Numbered from the stretch's first letter, positions 46,736 to 59,306 are shown. The stretch: 64,000 nt of DNA from Cricetomys ansorgei (GCA_026225945.1 JAMJFZ010004031.1:6102001-6166000); one strand, 5' to 3'. Notes: generated from the letters alone by a model not told the origin. Numbers and translations: made by a program.

Positions 46736-48145
46736 CCCATGGAATAAAGAACATCTCATAATGCAAAATGGATTTGTTCTAAATTCAAAAGTTCCCATAG
46801 TGTTTAAGTTTCAACACTGTTTAAAAGACCAGCGGTTCTTCTGAGAGTCAGGGTGCTCTCTTAACTGTTTATTCTTGTAAAACCCAGGACATGGGTAGGA
46901 TTGCTGTTAAATGTGGGACTTCCTTCACACAACCTCAGAGCATACTGTTGCTGATTACTTAGCACATTCAGAGCTGCTGAACCTCCTTACGTAATGTTGC
47001 TTCTAGGTGGACAGAGCTCTAGTTGGCCCTGGGCTCGCATGTCTACCCTCTCTGGTTGTCTGACAAGGAGGTGGTTCAACAGGTCAGTTAGCTTTGTAAA
47101 AGGTAAGCCTGGTACCTGAGGCTGAGCTCTGAGGCTCCTTCATGTTATCAAGGCTGCTTCCTTCCTTCACCAGCCAACTGTTCTCACAGTCTCCCAGACA
47201 TCATCTGCTCCTCCTCCTAAAATAATTCCAAATGTTCAGACGCTCTGGAGCTGTGGTTTGTCTGTTGGAACCCTGTGTTTCTGACCTCAGCACACTCTTC
47301 AGGGACTTGTATCTCTTCCATGCATGCTTTCTTCCAAAATAATCTCCAAGGCGATGATGCCATATGTGCCTATGACCATTTTAATGCTAATTATAAGAAA
47401 TAAACCAGAGGACGTGAAACATTTACAATGAAGTATATCTCCCAAAATCATCTTGAGGGACTCAATGAAACACATCTTTCAAACACCTAATATTCACGTC
47501 TTAAATATATAAAATTAAAACATGCAACGTTGTCGTTAATTCTCACGGCTTTGAGCATGAAGACTCAAAGGAAAGATAAGCTCATTGCTCCTTTTTATTA
47601 CAGACAGGGGGCTCCTTGTTCCAGTAAAACTGTCACAAAGGAGAATAAAAGCTCTAAAAAATGTTCTGTGAACAAAACACTTAAAGTACTGAACTCAAAC
47701 ATAATAAAGTAGACTATGTAGATCCACTGTCCCTGGGTGATTCTACCCTGCAAACAATTACAGCAACTTGGAAGCCCTCATAACTTTATGCGTTTGGCTC
47801 TTACTTTTGCAGGCCTCTCATTTAATGTGCTTCATCCAATATTTTAACCAGTTGTGTCCACTTCCCCTCCCATACTCTCTCTACGCAGTCCTTGGACGTG
47901 TAATGGACACCCTTGATGTACGGAGACAGCCACAAGTGTTCCCACAGAGAGATGTGGTGGAGCTGCTTGAGACCTCTATCAGGGTATAAATTTTGCTGTG
48001 CATTATCACTGGCTATTTTGCTCCCCAGCACATTTTCCCTTCAGTACATCACCAAAGCTCACAGTAATGCCAAAGTCAAAGACAATGACATCTCCCACAC
48101 CCCAGTGCTAAGCTGAGCAGACTAGCAACTGTCTCACCAGGTGCA

Positions 48146-48545
48146 CTAGTTAGGGTTAGTATTGATGTGATGAAGCGCCATGACCAAAAGCAAGTTGGGG
48201 AGGAAAGGGTTTATTTGGCTTATCCTTCCACATCACTGTTTATCCCCAAAGGAAATCAGGACAGGAACTCAAACAGGGCGGGAACCTGGAAACGGGAGCT
48301 GATGCAGAGGCCATGGAGGGGTGCTGCTTACTGGCTCGCTTCTCATGGTTTTATCAGTCTGCTTTCTTACAGAACTCAAGACCACCAGCTCAGGGATAGC
48401 CCCACCCACAATGAGCTAGGCCCTCCCCCACCGATCTCTAAGCAAGACAGTACCTAATAGGCTTGTCTACAGATCTTACGGAAGCATTTTCTCAGATGAC
48501 TGTACCTTGTGTCAAGTTAACATAAAAACTAGTCAGGACATTGGG
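48146..48545 (-). mobile_element. LTR-like rodent repeat, antisense (family A), well preserved
   Basis: CTAGTTAGGGTTAGTATTGA, CATGACCAAAAGCAAGTTGG, AAAGGGTTTATTTGGCTTAT, ATGGAGGGGTGCTGCTTACT and TGTGTCAAGTTAACATAAAA. The least diverged copy of family A here; the AATAAA complement is intact. Confidence 0.72.
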
Positions 48546-49769
48546 TGTTTTGAATAAGAGAGAAATTGCTGTGATGTATAAGAACTGATATTCATCAAGA
48601 AGTTTTTTTGCATGCACTCTTCACAATAGTATGTTAGTGTGACTTCAAAGCAACCCATGAGATGGTTTTATGTCTTACAGTTTACATCAATACCGTAGTC
48701 TCATAGCTAGAAACTGTTTGGCAAAATTAAAACAACAAAGCCGGCACAGATTTACTTGGCTATGAGATCAACAAGTTTTTACTGCATATTGCTGATAGAC
48801 CCTGCCACTTTCCACGGGACGCCTATCTAAGCACCACAAGACATTCTTCTCCTACAGTGATGCCAACTCCTGGGGTGATAAACGTCATCATTTTAATTCT
48901 ACAACTTTAGGAGGTGAAGTATGGAAAATGTGTGATTAGTTGCCACGTCTTATTTTCTGGTAACACCTAATCTTTAAAGTGGGCAAAATGGAAGTTTGTT
49001 GAAGTGTCCTCAAGCCAGTCCTCAAAAGCAAGCTCATTAACAGGTCAGGATAAACTGTAGGATAAACTGTAGGGGCTTCTGGAAGCTAAAGCATCTTCCT
49101 CTACCATCACAGCACAAGAGCTAAGTGGCTGGTTCTGCTCAATAATTGCACAATTTTCCCTTCATAACTAAAAGGTTTGTTTGATAGCCTTCAAAGACAC
49201 ACTGAACCAGGAGAGATTAAAGTTCCAGTCCTAGGGGCTTGAGACTCTCCTGCTGGGGTCCCAGCTTCGGTCCCTCTGGTATGGACTTGATTCCTTAATC
49301 TCCTAATTAAAAGATAATTTCAAATAATGTTGCAAAGCTGTTGGTGTCACGAAGGTCCCAGAGGTATACAGGCTTTTCCGAGAAGAAAAGGTAAGGAACG
49401 GAGTTTCTGTTTGTGGAACACAGTTCAAATTGATATCTAGTCAGTGAAGCAAAATGTTGAATGCTACCGTGTTTAATCTGTAGGTCAAAATCAATGTTTT
49501 GTTTAAAGGCATAAAAGAAGAAATTACTTGTTCCAAATGCTTCCCTCCCACTGGTTAATACTCAAGCTGCCAAACAATTGATTGACAGTCATTTTTTGAC
49601 AGTGAGAAAATAGACAGTTGAAACTTCTGCCCTCACCCTTATTGATCAATGTTTAGTTAATAGTCACAGTCTTCATTAATGATTATTAGTATATCCAGGA
49701 GAAGCAAGTTAAGTCTTTAAAAACTAGAGATGCTGTAGAATATGATGAAAAAGTGTCTGGGTAGTATTT

Positions 49770-49819
<50 letters not shown>

Positions 49820-49832
49820 CACACACACACAC
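49770..49832 (+). repeat. (CA)n(TA)n(CA)n microsatellite
   Basis: About 17 AC units, seven AT units, then seven more AC units. Confidence 0.95.
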
Positions 49833-50374
49833 ATAATTTTACGTATATATAAAATCTCACATACAATAAACTCAAGACTCACATGTATGGTGCTATACAT
49901 ATGTATAGCATTTATAAGTCATTTATAAGACTTATTAAAAGTCATTTATAAGGATCTGAGCCTTTGAATGCAAGGTTCATGCACAGAACCACATAGCACA
50001 TTGTTTTGATCCTACCATGGCAGTCTTCTTCAGAACTTCCACTATGGATCCTAAGTGTTAACTCTGTTATTTCCTGTTCAGTGGAGGAAAAAAAAGCAGA
50101 CTTCTAAAGCATTCCTTGTAGTATAGCTTCATCTGAGTTTTTTAAAAATTCCTTCTTATGAACACGTCTTTCAAAAACTAGCTAAGGCCAACTCTCCTTT
50201 CTCTCGTCTTGCCGAATACTGTGTACTCCATTCCTTTAGAGCAGCTACCTCAGTCCCTTGCTACTGTCTGTGCATTTCCTGAAGTTATGGCCTCGTAACG
50301 TCCATCTATACCCCTCTCTGTTAGGTGGGACTAGAGCTGGACTGATTCCCATGTGCAGTCAATGTCTTCTAAGG

Positions 50375-50810
50375 GTCTTTGTTGTTGTGATACAATTCCT
50401 GACAAAAACATCTTAAAGGAAAGAAAGACTCGTTTTAGCTTATGGCTGAGGAGGTGTTAGTCCAGGGTGGCCAGCACCATTGTTTCTGAGCCAGCGGGCA
50501 GACTGAACAGCATGGCAACAGGAGCCTGTGGGGGGGAGCTGCTCGTCCCACGGTGGGCAGAAACATAGAAGATGTGGGAGAGGGCTACAGCAAAGCTCAA
50601 ACCTCAGTGATCTGCTTCCTCCAACGAGGCCCGTCACCATCCAGTGACGCCTATATTATGAGCCTTATCAAGGGATGAATCAATTGATCGATCAGGTCAG
50701 AGACCTCGTGATCCAGTTCCTTCCCAGAAGCCTATCAGCTGACAAACAAGGCCCCAGCACACGAGTTTGTGGGGAAACATATCATATTCAAAACAGCAGA
50801 CAGCTTGCCA
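50375..50810 (-). mobile_element. LTR-like rodent repeat, antisense (family B)
   Basis: GTTGTTGTGATACAATTCCT, AGGAAAGAAAGACTCGTTTT, GTGTTAGTCCAGGGTGGCCA, CTTCCTCCAACGAGGCCCG and GGGGAAACATATCATATTCA follow family B in antisense order, with divergence. Confidence 0.58.
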
Positions 50811-53479
50811 GTACCAACTTCTCAAGTCAGCACCTGTATTTCACGCAGGATTCAGTCTTCTATTACCTAACTTGTAATTAACACAGACCCAACCGACAGT
50901 CATCCTTGAAAAAACTAGATCCTGAGAATTTCTAGTGAAAATATGTAAATACGCTCTGATACTGAGAACCGAAATATCAGCAGGGGCAATCTAGTGATTA
51001 ACGTTATTTTATACATTTATTTTGTCTTCTGATCTACGCTGTTTTGAGAAGTAACTCTGGAGATTGCCTTAAGTTCATTTTCACCGTCTTCTGAGTTCGA
51101 AACTTTAGCAAAACTAAATGTAAGATGTTGAAGTAAGTTGTCCTAAGTTGTTTCGTTTAGTCCCATTTTATTTTGCTTGTATAGGTTTCTCCCTTAAACT
51201 AGTCTGGAGCTTGCTAGCCCCAAGGTCTGTGTCTGCCTCCCTGCCCCTCACTTTGAAGGCAGCCAGCCTGCAGCAGCATGTGTCCTCTCTAATGGGGAAG
51301 GTCTCTTTTATCCTCATCCTCTACAGTCAATATATTTGAGCTTGTGAAGATCCCTTTGAAGTCACTTTGAGTCTCACATTTGGAAGCAAGATACCACCGA
51401 GGAAGGAGACTCTGAACTGCAGGCCTTTACAGGAGACTCACTTGAAAAGCTACATCTTCCTAGACCCCTGATTTTTGTAAAGCAAGAAGAATGAGATTTA
51501 CAGTTGACTGGTAGTTTGATATGAATCCTGCGAGTGTAGAGAGGTCAATTTTACATAGTTAAAATAAACTATTTTGTTGGACTTTATCTTATAAGGATGT
51601 TTCACTGAAGGTCAGATGTTAATTATATTTATTTTACCTTCCCAGACCGTTATTACAAGGGTCACTTTTTTTTTGCTGCTTTTACTTTTATTCTCTAAGA
51701 TTTTGTAAATATTCTCAGTGGAGGGAGAAATAGCATTATGATTTGCATGTAAGAAGCCACAAAATAGATTGCTTATATAAACAAACTTTGGAAACATCAA
51801 GATGCTTCCAAAACCTCTATATGAGGATATCAGTCCAGCTGTAGTGTTCACAAATACAGACAGGGGCCTGGTAGGGTCTGGAGGAGCTATTTAATTAGAT
51901 GTATGACAATGTGGACCAAACAATATGGCCTTAACATCCAGGGACCAAAATGTTTCACAGAACTTGGTGGAAAGCATTTGCTATCCTGAGACCAGTGGTC
52001 AGCCTCCCTCATATGGTTTCAAAGTAGTGGGCTATGACAAGAAGTTTTGAATGAAAGAATAAGTCTCTCTAGAGACTTAGGGTCCAGAGGATTCAGATAT
52101 ATCTGTGTCTTTACTTTATATGCATGACAAAGAGAACCGCTTTGTAGAAATGAGCACATTTGCACCCTTCAACTATGAAGGTCTGAGAATGGTTGAATTG
52201 CAGGTGTGTTTCCAAACTGTGGTGACTCTTCCTAATTTGGATATTGGTCTTTGTTCTCTCTAGTCAGAATTTTCAGACTCAAGAAAGCTGATTAGTTCAA
52301 CTTTGGATGTTGAGTGGTCTCACAAAATCTCGAATAAAAGACTTAATGGGAACAAATTCTAACCCTCATTGGTAGAAGGGGACCTAGCATGCTCAGATTC
52401 CTTGGAGAAGGCTGTTCCTGACTGGCCTTCATACTGAGGTTCAAGGACTGGTAGAACACATCTGTCGCTAGTATGAATAGGAAGGCATGTCACAGAATAA
52501 GTTGTTGAAGGAATCAGAGATACGTTTGAGAAGGATGATCTTTTGGGGAAGACCGTGGGAGCTGTGTTATTGCCGGATATTTCAAGGGCTATCAGATAGG
52601 CAGATGCATGTGGTTTGGCTACAGGAGGTGATGATTATTAGAAACTAAAGAGGTGCAACAAAATGAATGCTATGTTTTGAGTAGTACGTGCCCATCTTTT
52701 AAACATACTGAAGAAGAGATTGCAGTCAGCCATTGGCAATTCACAAATTCTCTGTGAGAACTTGAAGAAGGTATCTCCTTTGATGGTACAACTGCAAGCA
52801 AACGTGTGCGTTCAGGCTAGATTTCCGCAGCATTCCTCCTTTCAAAGAGAACTGTTACATCTGCAGAGCTCTCCAGGGTCTTAACCACTTCTCACAGCAG
52901 TCAACCCAAAGGAAGGAAACTACAGCGAACACAAAGGTCCTTGTTAGTCAGAACAGGTTGATTGGCAAAGGAACCAACCAGTTCTGTGTGAAAGAACTGA
53001 CCCTTGAGCCAAGGGTATCACCCAAAGATCGGAATTAACCGGGGCCCTTCCATTTGTGGTTAAATGCGTTACATCGCTGTAAAGTATAAAGGGACATCAG
53101 CTGCTGTGTGGAGGACTTGCTGCAGTTGTGATGCTTTTGAAAAGATGTGTAGTATGTGTAGATGTTAAACTCTTAGCTTAAAGCATTACCTTGAAAATAT
53201 ATTCTATATATTCAAACTATAACTGTCTAATTAATTCTATTATACCCAGTTAGCAGATGAAGTTTCGGTAACTCACCTGAAATCATAGTGCTGAAAATGG
53301 CCACTTGAATGGGATAGATCTGACTTCAAAATGAGGGTCTGAATTGTTGCACAAAATCAGCCTTTTAATAAAGAGAACAAGGAAAAGAAGCAAGGTTTGG
53401 AGAGCTGCAGCAGCACCGTGATCGGTACTGAGAAGTCGAACCGCTCCAAAAGTCAGAATACGATTTCTGTCTGACCAGT

Positions 53480-53747
53480 CGTATGTTGAAACCTAATCCC
53501 CCGTGTGAGAGCGTCTGTAGGTGCCCCTGGGAGATGAACAGATCCTAAGTGGGATTAGTGTCCTTAGAGAAGAGGCCCTGGAGAGGCCTCCAACTCCCTC
53601 AATCATGTGAAATACAGCAAGAAGGAATCAGACACCAAGTGTGTAAGGGCCTTGATCTTGGTTTTTCCAGAACCATGAGAGATAAATATCTGTCTCTTAT
53701 TCCCCACCTATTCATGGTATTTTGTTACAGTAACCCAGACTAAGACA
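53480..53747 (+). mobile_element. MLT1 LTR (mammalian MaLR), sense
   Basis: GTATGTTGAAACCTAATCCC, AAGTGGGATTAGTGTCCTTA, CAGCAAGAAGGAATCAGACA, GGCCTTGATCTTGGTTTTTC and GTATTTTGTTACAGTAACCC closely follow the MLT1 consensus to its ACTAAGACA end. Confidence 0.82.
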
Positions 53748-54054
53748 ATGGTGTAAGTGACAGATCAACTTTCCCTATTTCTCTCTGGGTACCCTATTTC
53801 CTTAGACCTTAATATGTGTACCTGTGGATCATCAACTGTACAGCAAGGGTGGTTTTCAGAAAGTCTGTTTGCATTATCACAGCTGCAGGCCATTTCTGAT
53901 TCCACTTCCTCTCTGCAGCCTGAGCTAGGCTACAACACCAGGCCCTGGGCCTCTTCAACATTCATAGTTGATTCAACTGACTTGGTGACTTGGCCATATT
54001 AGCTGCATGACAATTTTTTCTTTGAGAATTGTACTAGGTATTTAGATTTGTATG

Positions 54055-54180
54055 TTGTTTAAATGCCAGTGTACCTGTATCTCCTTTCTTCAACTGAGTG
54101 TAAGCACCATAAGGGCAAAGACCACAGCTTCTGACAAACTGTTTCCAGAATGCCTTGCATGGAATCAATGTTCCCCCTTC
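54055..54180 (+). repeat. L2-like fragment
   Basis: TGAGTGTAAGCACCATAAGG with GCAAAGACCACAG, then CCAGAATGCCTTGCATGGAA resembles the L2 3' region (AATGTAAGCTCCATGAGGGC and onward). Confidence 0.5.
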
Positions 54181-55559
54181 AACAACTGCTGCAGGATGCA
54201 GGAATTATTCCAACACAGTGTGCAATCTGAACGGAGATAATTCTAAAATGTCCTAGATCAAGAAGGGGGCTTTCAGGAGACCCGGCTCAATGCAGTTTCA
54301 TCTTCATTCCTTCTCTGGGAATTCTTAAGTGGCCCAAGGCCCTGATGAGCGAACCCTGTGTTTCCCCTTCCTTCCTCTCACTGATGCTCAGAGCAGAGTG
54401 TTCAATACTTTCTGAGTCTTCCCAGACTCTCTGGTGATCACTGCCTCTCTCTTTTGTTTTCAGAGGGTAGTACATGAGTCTTGCTTTTCTTCTGCTTATT
54501 AAACTCCTGGAGGGTAATGAAGAAACAGTCATCTGGGAGTTACGACTGAGACTTAGGTGAAAGTCGGATCTCTTGGGAAGTTAGGGATCACTCTGGGATT
54601 CAGTTTTTCTGAGCTGATCAGATAGAGAGAATCACATCCATCTTTTATGGATGCGTGGGAAGACAGCAAATTAGTTCAGGAATACCCAGACTGGCCTTGT
54701 TCTACAGAGATGATAAGTCTGTTTTCTCTCTTCTTCTCTCTCTCCCTCCCCATGTTTCTGTCTGCCCCCGCCTTTCTTTCCCTAGATACCAATTTCACCA
54801 ATTTCTCTACACAAGCTCTCCCTGGGGAATTTCAGCCATTTAAACTTTATGTCCCAGAAAATAATCTCACCTGTGTCAGCTTTGCAGTCCTGAGGACTGG
54901 TTGAGGTTCTGGTCCTGAGTTTTCACCGTGAGCAATCTGTCCATGCTTCTAGAACACCTGTCACAGTTCTCACTTCTCAAAACAAAGTCGTGCTGTGAAT
55001 AGTGGCAAGCATGTGGGAGCAGACTGTACACTACCGGTGTCTGGCCACCAAGTCCTTGGCTTAGGCTTGAGCTCTGTAGCCCACCAAGGCCTGTTCTCAT
55101 CTTTGGTCTCTCTTAGCTAGCACTTCTCATTCATTACCTCTGAATTAAGGTTCCTGAAATCACTGCTCCAATGGCTTTTTCGTCTCCATATTTGGTCCCC
55201 TAATCGCCTACGGCTCAGCTCCCAGCAACTCTGTCAAAGTGTCAGTTCTTGGACACTGGCCTTCTTTCTAGTCTTACCCCTCACCATTTTATCACTCGCC
55301 TTGCTGTGTTTAACTTTAATTCCTGATGTTTCCTCCCAGCACCTCCAGTCTCTCCTGTGAACTCATTGCCCATCTTGGAAGACACTTAGTGAAGTTGCTA
55401 ACGCTCACTCGCTGTCCCTACTATTCTGCCTCATCTCAGGTTTCTCCCTGACTCCTCTACTCAGGGTCTTTCCAGGCCCTCCCCTACACTCTACAGCACA
55501 TAGTAGGTCAGCACTCCCCAAACTACGTGATCATGAAGCTCTTTACAAATTATACCATA

Positions 55560-55745
55560 TGGAGCAGAGGAGATGGCTTGGTACAGAGCCTGCAAGGCGA
55601 GCTTGAGGACCTGAGTTCATACCACCAGCACCCATGTTAAACGGGGCCTGGCAGAGCCCATCAGTAGCCATTGCACTAGGGGATAGAGATGGGTAGGTCT
55701 CTCAAGATCTCTGACCAGACAGCCTGATCACCTTCTAGTCTAGCA
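55560..55745 (+). repeat. B3-type SINE, sense, close to the 133-bp exon
   Basis: GAGCAGAGGAGATGGCTTGG, GAGGACCTGAGTTCATACCA, CATTGCACTAGGGGATAGAG. Ends about 180 bp before the exon acceptor. Confidence 0.65.
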
Positions 55746-55923
55746 CAAAAGTAGTTTCCAAGTGGCCCCTGATAATTATCTCCCTCTCATTCCATGACTA
55801 ATACTATTTATCCCTCTGTAATGAGGACAGATAATGTTCCTATTAATGTAGTCTTACAGAGTTTACTTTCCAACAAACTAAGTCTCTCCTTTTTTTCTTA
55901 TTTCTGGCTCTGTGCTCTGACAG

Positions 55924-56056
55924 TTTCAAAGAAAGCATGGAAAAGTCGTCTTACTCCGACTGGCTGATCAATAACAGCATTGCTGAGCTAGTTGCTTCGA
56001 CAGGCCTTCCTGTGAATGTCAGCGATGCCTACCAGGACCCACGCTTTGATGCTGAG
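55924..56056 (+). CDS. Pde11a: Pde11a internal coding exon: GAF-B core (133 bp, phase 2 to 0)
   Basis: The first base (T) completes the serine codon begun in the 65-bp exon. The next 44 codons read from [20 protein letters not shown] through [20 protein letters not shown] to Asp-Ala-Glu. This is the central part of the GAF-B domain of PDE11A, including the helix with the [10 protein letters not shown] motif and the [11 protein letters not shown] segment typical of GAF modules in mammalian phosphodiesterases. The acceptor follows a long T-rich run ending CTCTGACAG; the donor is GAG|GTGAGA. The exon ends exactly between codons. The following exon of the gene (the remaining GAF-B strands) is not in the window, so at least 7.9 kb of the next intron is included. 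No disabling change is seen. Confidence 0.95.
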
Positions 56057-56584
56057 GTGAGATGGGCTGTCTAGTTGAGGTCCTGTTGTCACACTGTGGA
56101 TGGTTTTCTGGTTGAGGTGCAGAAGGGATGTCATGCAGAGCCACGGCGATGGAGATTACTGACAGCCATGTACCCTCTGTGATCTGCTGCTGACTGACTT
56201 ATTTGGGTCTTCCCTGACTTGTCATGAGATGCTGATCTTTAGTCTGACACTTTCATAACAGTGCAGATTTTATATTAAACTGTGAAATGATAATTAAAAT
56301 GTGTGCATGACCAACAGATGCTAGAATCACTATATATTTTAAATATTGCTCCCAATATACAGAAAACGGGTTGTTGCTATTATTTAATGTAAATTATATA
56401 GGCACATTATACTGATATACAGAATATATAAAAACAGTCTTAAAATTTACATTCTAAGGTGGTATCGAAACATCATGTGGATAAATTCACATAAGCTTAT
56501 AAAATGCCTCTGTATAAGTAGATGCAGATACATACATAGAGCTATACATGTGGAAAGGGATATTTTAAAAGCTTCCCATTGCAG

Positions 56585-56631
56585 ACTGCCAAGCTCGACT
56601 CTGAGAGAGTGACTGGAGTTTTTGATGAAAG
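56585..56631 (+). other. Candidate cryptic exon (47 bp)
   Basis: CTTCCCATTGCAG precedes and GTAAGG follows a 47-bp stretch ending GATGAAAG. Read in phase after the 133-bp exon it is stop-free (TAKLDSERVTGVFDE) but leaves two extra bases, so inclusion would shift the downstream frame. It does not match the PDE11A protein and the pyrimidine tract is weak, so it is not called as coding. Confidence 0.25.
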
Positions 56632-57009
56632 GTAAGGAGTTAGGTATTGCAGGAAAAGCTAGTAAGCATGGGGAATTGAGGGAATTAGTTTAATGTGGCA
56701 GAGTGCCACAGCAGATGACACTGGAGAGAAAATGAAGGCCACATCACCAAAGGCTGTGGATAGCAATTTTAACCAGTTTGAGATTTCCCTACACAATGGG
56801 AAGTAGTAGGGTTTTAGGCAATGAGATGTGGGAGTTGTATTTTTCAATTTTAATCTGATTAATTTGCTTACATTTCTGGAACAGGATCTTGTCGTATGGT
56901 GATTTTCCTGCCTCCACCTCTGGAGTACTGGGATGATACACATGAACCACCACAAGTTATATTTTAGGATGACCATTTGGCTGTTGAATAGAAGGTAGAA
57001 TATTAGTAA

Positions 57010-57110
57010 CAGAGGAACATTTAATCCTTGCAATGTCAAAAACTAGGGCATTGCTATACCGATTTTATAGACATTAAGAGCTGATCCATGCTTAGAAGAT
57101 GTGTGAGGAT
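57010..57110 (-). repeat. MIR-like fragment, antisense
   Basis: ATTTAATCCTTGCAATGTCA, then CTATACCGATTTTATAGACA and AAGAGCTGATCC has the antisense MIR layout at low identity. Confidence 0.4.
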
Positions 57111-57939
57111 TCAATCCTACTGTCTCTCAGACCCCATAGCCCATCTTGTCTTTTATGGGACCCAGAAATGTCATGGAAGCTGGAACCTAAATCTAGTTAT
57201 TATCAGATTCTCTTTGCATATCTCTACAGGGAAATGTTAAATTCCCCAAATCCCAACTCTCTGTAGTTCTTCGAAAGACCCTATCCCAGGCTCCATCCTC
57301 CATGCAATTTCTTTTCCTCCTTGAATATCAGGCTTTGATACTTCCACTTCGGAAACTCTTTGATGAACTCTCAGTCTGGGTTGGGTGTCATTAGCTGTCC
57401 TAATGGCGACACTTTCCAGATCTCTGCTGACCTGAGACACTGTGTCTGAACTCCAGGAAAGCATACAGTAGCAGGTGCATTCAGTTCTCTTGGGAGGGAC
57501 CCCCAGCACCCAAGTTGTGTGTGGCTGGAGTGAAATGACATAAAGGTGTCAGTATTCACATAGTGCAACACGGTGCTCCAGGTAGAGATTACTGTATTAA
57601 ACTCTGTCTCTTGCTCTGTCTCTCTTTCCCGAGTTGAGAAAGAGTATCTGCTAAAGAAAAGATTTCTGTGCAGACAATTTTATGAAACAATGCTCTCAGT
57701 ATTCTATGATGACCACTAAGAATAAATGAACAACCCAAAGGGTTTGGATATGCAGAAAATCATAATTGCCAGTTGTTACGAAGTCAACATGTTTAATTGG
57801 CTGTGGGAGAGATAAGTGTTTTCTGACCCAGATCAGAGCACTAAATTGGGTGTGAATTGCTACCATTCTGTTCTTAGCTTTGGACCATGGAGAAAGTCAA
57901 ATTCTAGAGGGGGAGAAATAATTAAACCATTGCCTTTTT

Positions 57940-58330
57940 AAATAAGTTTGTGTAAAGGTGTGAAAAACATGTACACACCCATATGCCCACCCCCAGATGT
58001 AGAAAAAGACAAAGATCATTGCTTTCAAATCTTTGTATTGATTTTCCTTGATCCCAGCTCCTTGCTCACCACCCCCATGGGTAACCAATATCCAGAATTT
58101 GAATTTAGCATTTCTCTGCTGTTCATATAGAGGTTCATCACACACTTTTAAAACTCTGCCAACTATATTTTTGTATTTTGTATCTTTCTGAATTTTAAAT
58201 TGACTAGTGCAATGTGTATTCACCTGTGGCTTTTTGCACTCAACAATACGTGGCTGATGTAGCCAAGTACGAGCATTGTATAAAACAGTAATCCTCGTTT
58301 CTTTATCCAATAGGTTTTTTGACATCAGTG
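57940..58330 (+). repeat. Possible old L1 3'-end-like stretch
   Basis: CATGTACACACCCATATGCC, GGGTAACCAATATCCAGAAT and GGCTTTTTGCACTCAACAAT resemble the 3' untranslated part of old mammalian L1 families (GGGTAACCACTATCCTGACT and onward). Weak. Confidence 0.35.
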
Positions 58331-58401
58331 TATGTGTGTGTGACTTTTCTTTTAAATTTTAAAAGCAGTTTTTAGATTCACTTGTTTAATGTATATGAGT
58401 C

Positions 58402-58592
58402 GTGTGTGTGTGTGTGTGTGTGTGTGTGCACACGCACGCGCGTGCCTTGTATCTACCTGTTACCTGTGGAAGTCAGAAGAGGGCGTAGGATCCCCTGGAA
58501 CTAGAGTTATGGATGGTTGTGAGCTGTCATGTCGGTCCTCTGCAAGAGTAACACATGCTCTTAACTGTTGAGCCGTCCCTCCTGCCTTTTGC
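58402..58592 (-). repeat. (TG)n plus B2 SINE, antisense, with internal deletion
   Basis: A (TG)n run (58402-58429) and a CACACGCACGCGCGTGCC stretch lead into GGAAGTCAGAAGAGGGCGTA, GATCCCCTGGAACTAGAGTT, TCCTCTGCAAGAGTAACACA and CTCTTAACTGTTGAGCCGTC. About 25-30 bp of the usual B2 between GTCATGTCG and GTCCTCTGC are missing. Confidence 0.85.
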
Positions 58593-59306
58593 TGGTTGAT
58601 TTTAAAACACAGAACAAATCCAAAAAAAGATAACAATGATCCCAAGAGGATTATCGATTCTTTTAATAAGAAATGATTCACTCCATCAAACTTCGTCTCT
58701 CTGTATAAGTATAAAAGCAAGCTAGCTTTCTGATCTCTGTCATTCCTGCCTTGGGGTAACTTTTTAGAAATTCAACCCAGACATATACAGGAAGAGAGAT
58801 ATGCTTGTTTTCAAATCTCAGTTTGTTACTGTTGTTTTTCCTTTAGATAGAAGCTACCAAGGACTGCTATTAGGTGATGTGAACCTCATTCCAGGTGCTG
58901 TCAGGTACCTGCTGAGAGGGCTATGGGGAAGGGAATGGCAGTTGAACCCCTGCTGGGAGTTCTCTTCTAATCATCTTAAATAGTTAATGGTGTTTCCTCT
59001 TTGTGAGAGGCAGCAGGGGAGCCATAGTGACTCTGTGTGCCTAGAGTCTTTGACTCTCACCAGTGCTGCCTAAAATCTTGAAAGCACGCATTTTTTTAAG
59101 CCAGATTTGTTGGGAAGCCATGACAGAATGTTATATCAAATAGTTATAAAGCCCGAACAAATGATCTTTAAATTCTCTACATGTGATGATCATTATATGC
59201 TTTTTTGTTTGTTTGTTTCAATACTCTATGGTCCTTGAAAACACCAAAAAAAATATTAATATACCTGACTCTAGAGGAATATTTAATCATTTAACCCAGC
59301 AACATG

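Larger units (their letters stand above)
29564..55923 (+). other. Pde11a: Intron, 26,360 bp, between the 65-bp and 133-bp exons
   Basis: Rich in LTR-like repeats of both orientations, with B1, B2, B3 and ID-like SINEs, MLT1 copies and microsatellites. Stretches where I recognise nothing: 30012-30735, 31865-34190, 34665-35110, 36275-36780, 37005-37285, 39420-41380 (AT-rich; an L2/MIR-like end near 41205-41235), 42260-42785, 43525-45935, 46740-48140, 48550-49765, 50815-53475, 53750-54050 and 54185-55555 (CT-rich at 54720-54780). Confidence 0.85.

Noticed and set aside
54647..54904. 85-codon frame resembling a signal-peptide protein
   Set aside because: The hydrophobic run is a translation of a CT-rich tract (TCTCTCTTCTTCTCTC-type). 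No further support.
56585..56631. Calling this as the next true Pde11a coding exon
   Set aside because: After the Asp-Ala-Glu end of the 133-bp exon, PDE11A continues with other GAF-B residues that this stretch does not encode, and its length would break the frame. Kept only as a cryptic-exon candidate.
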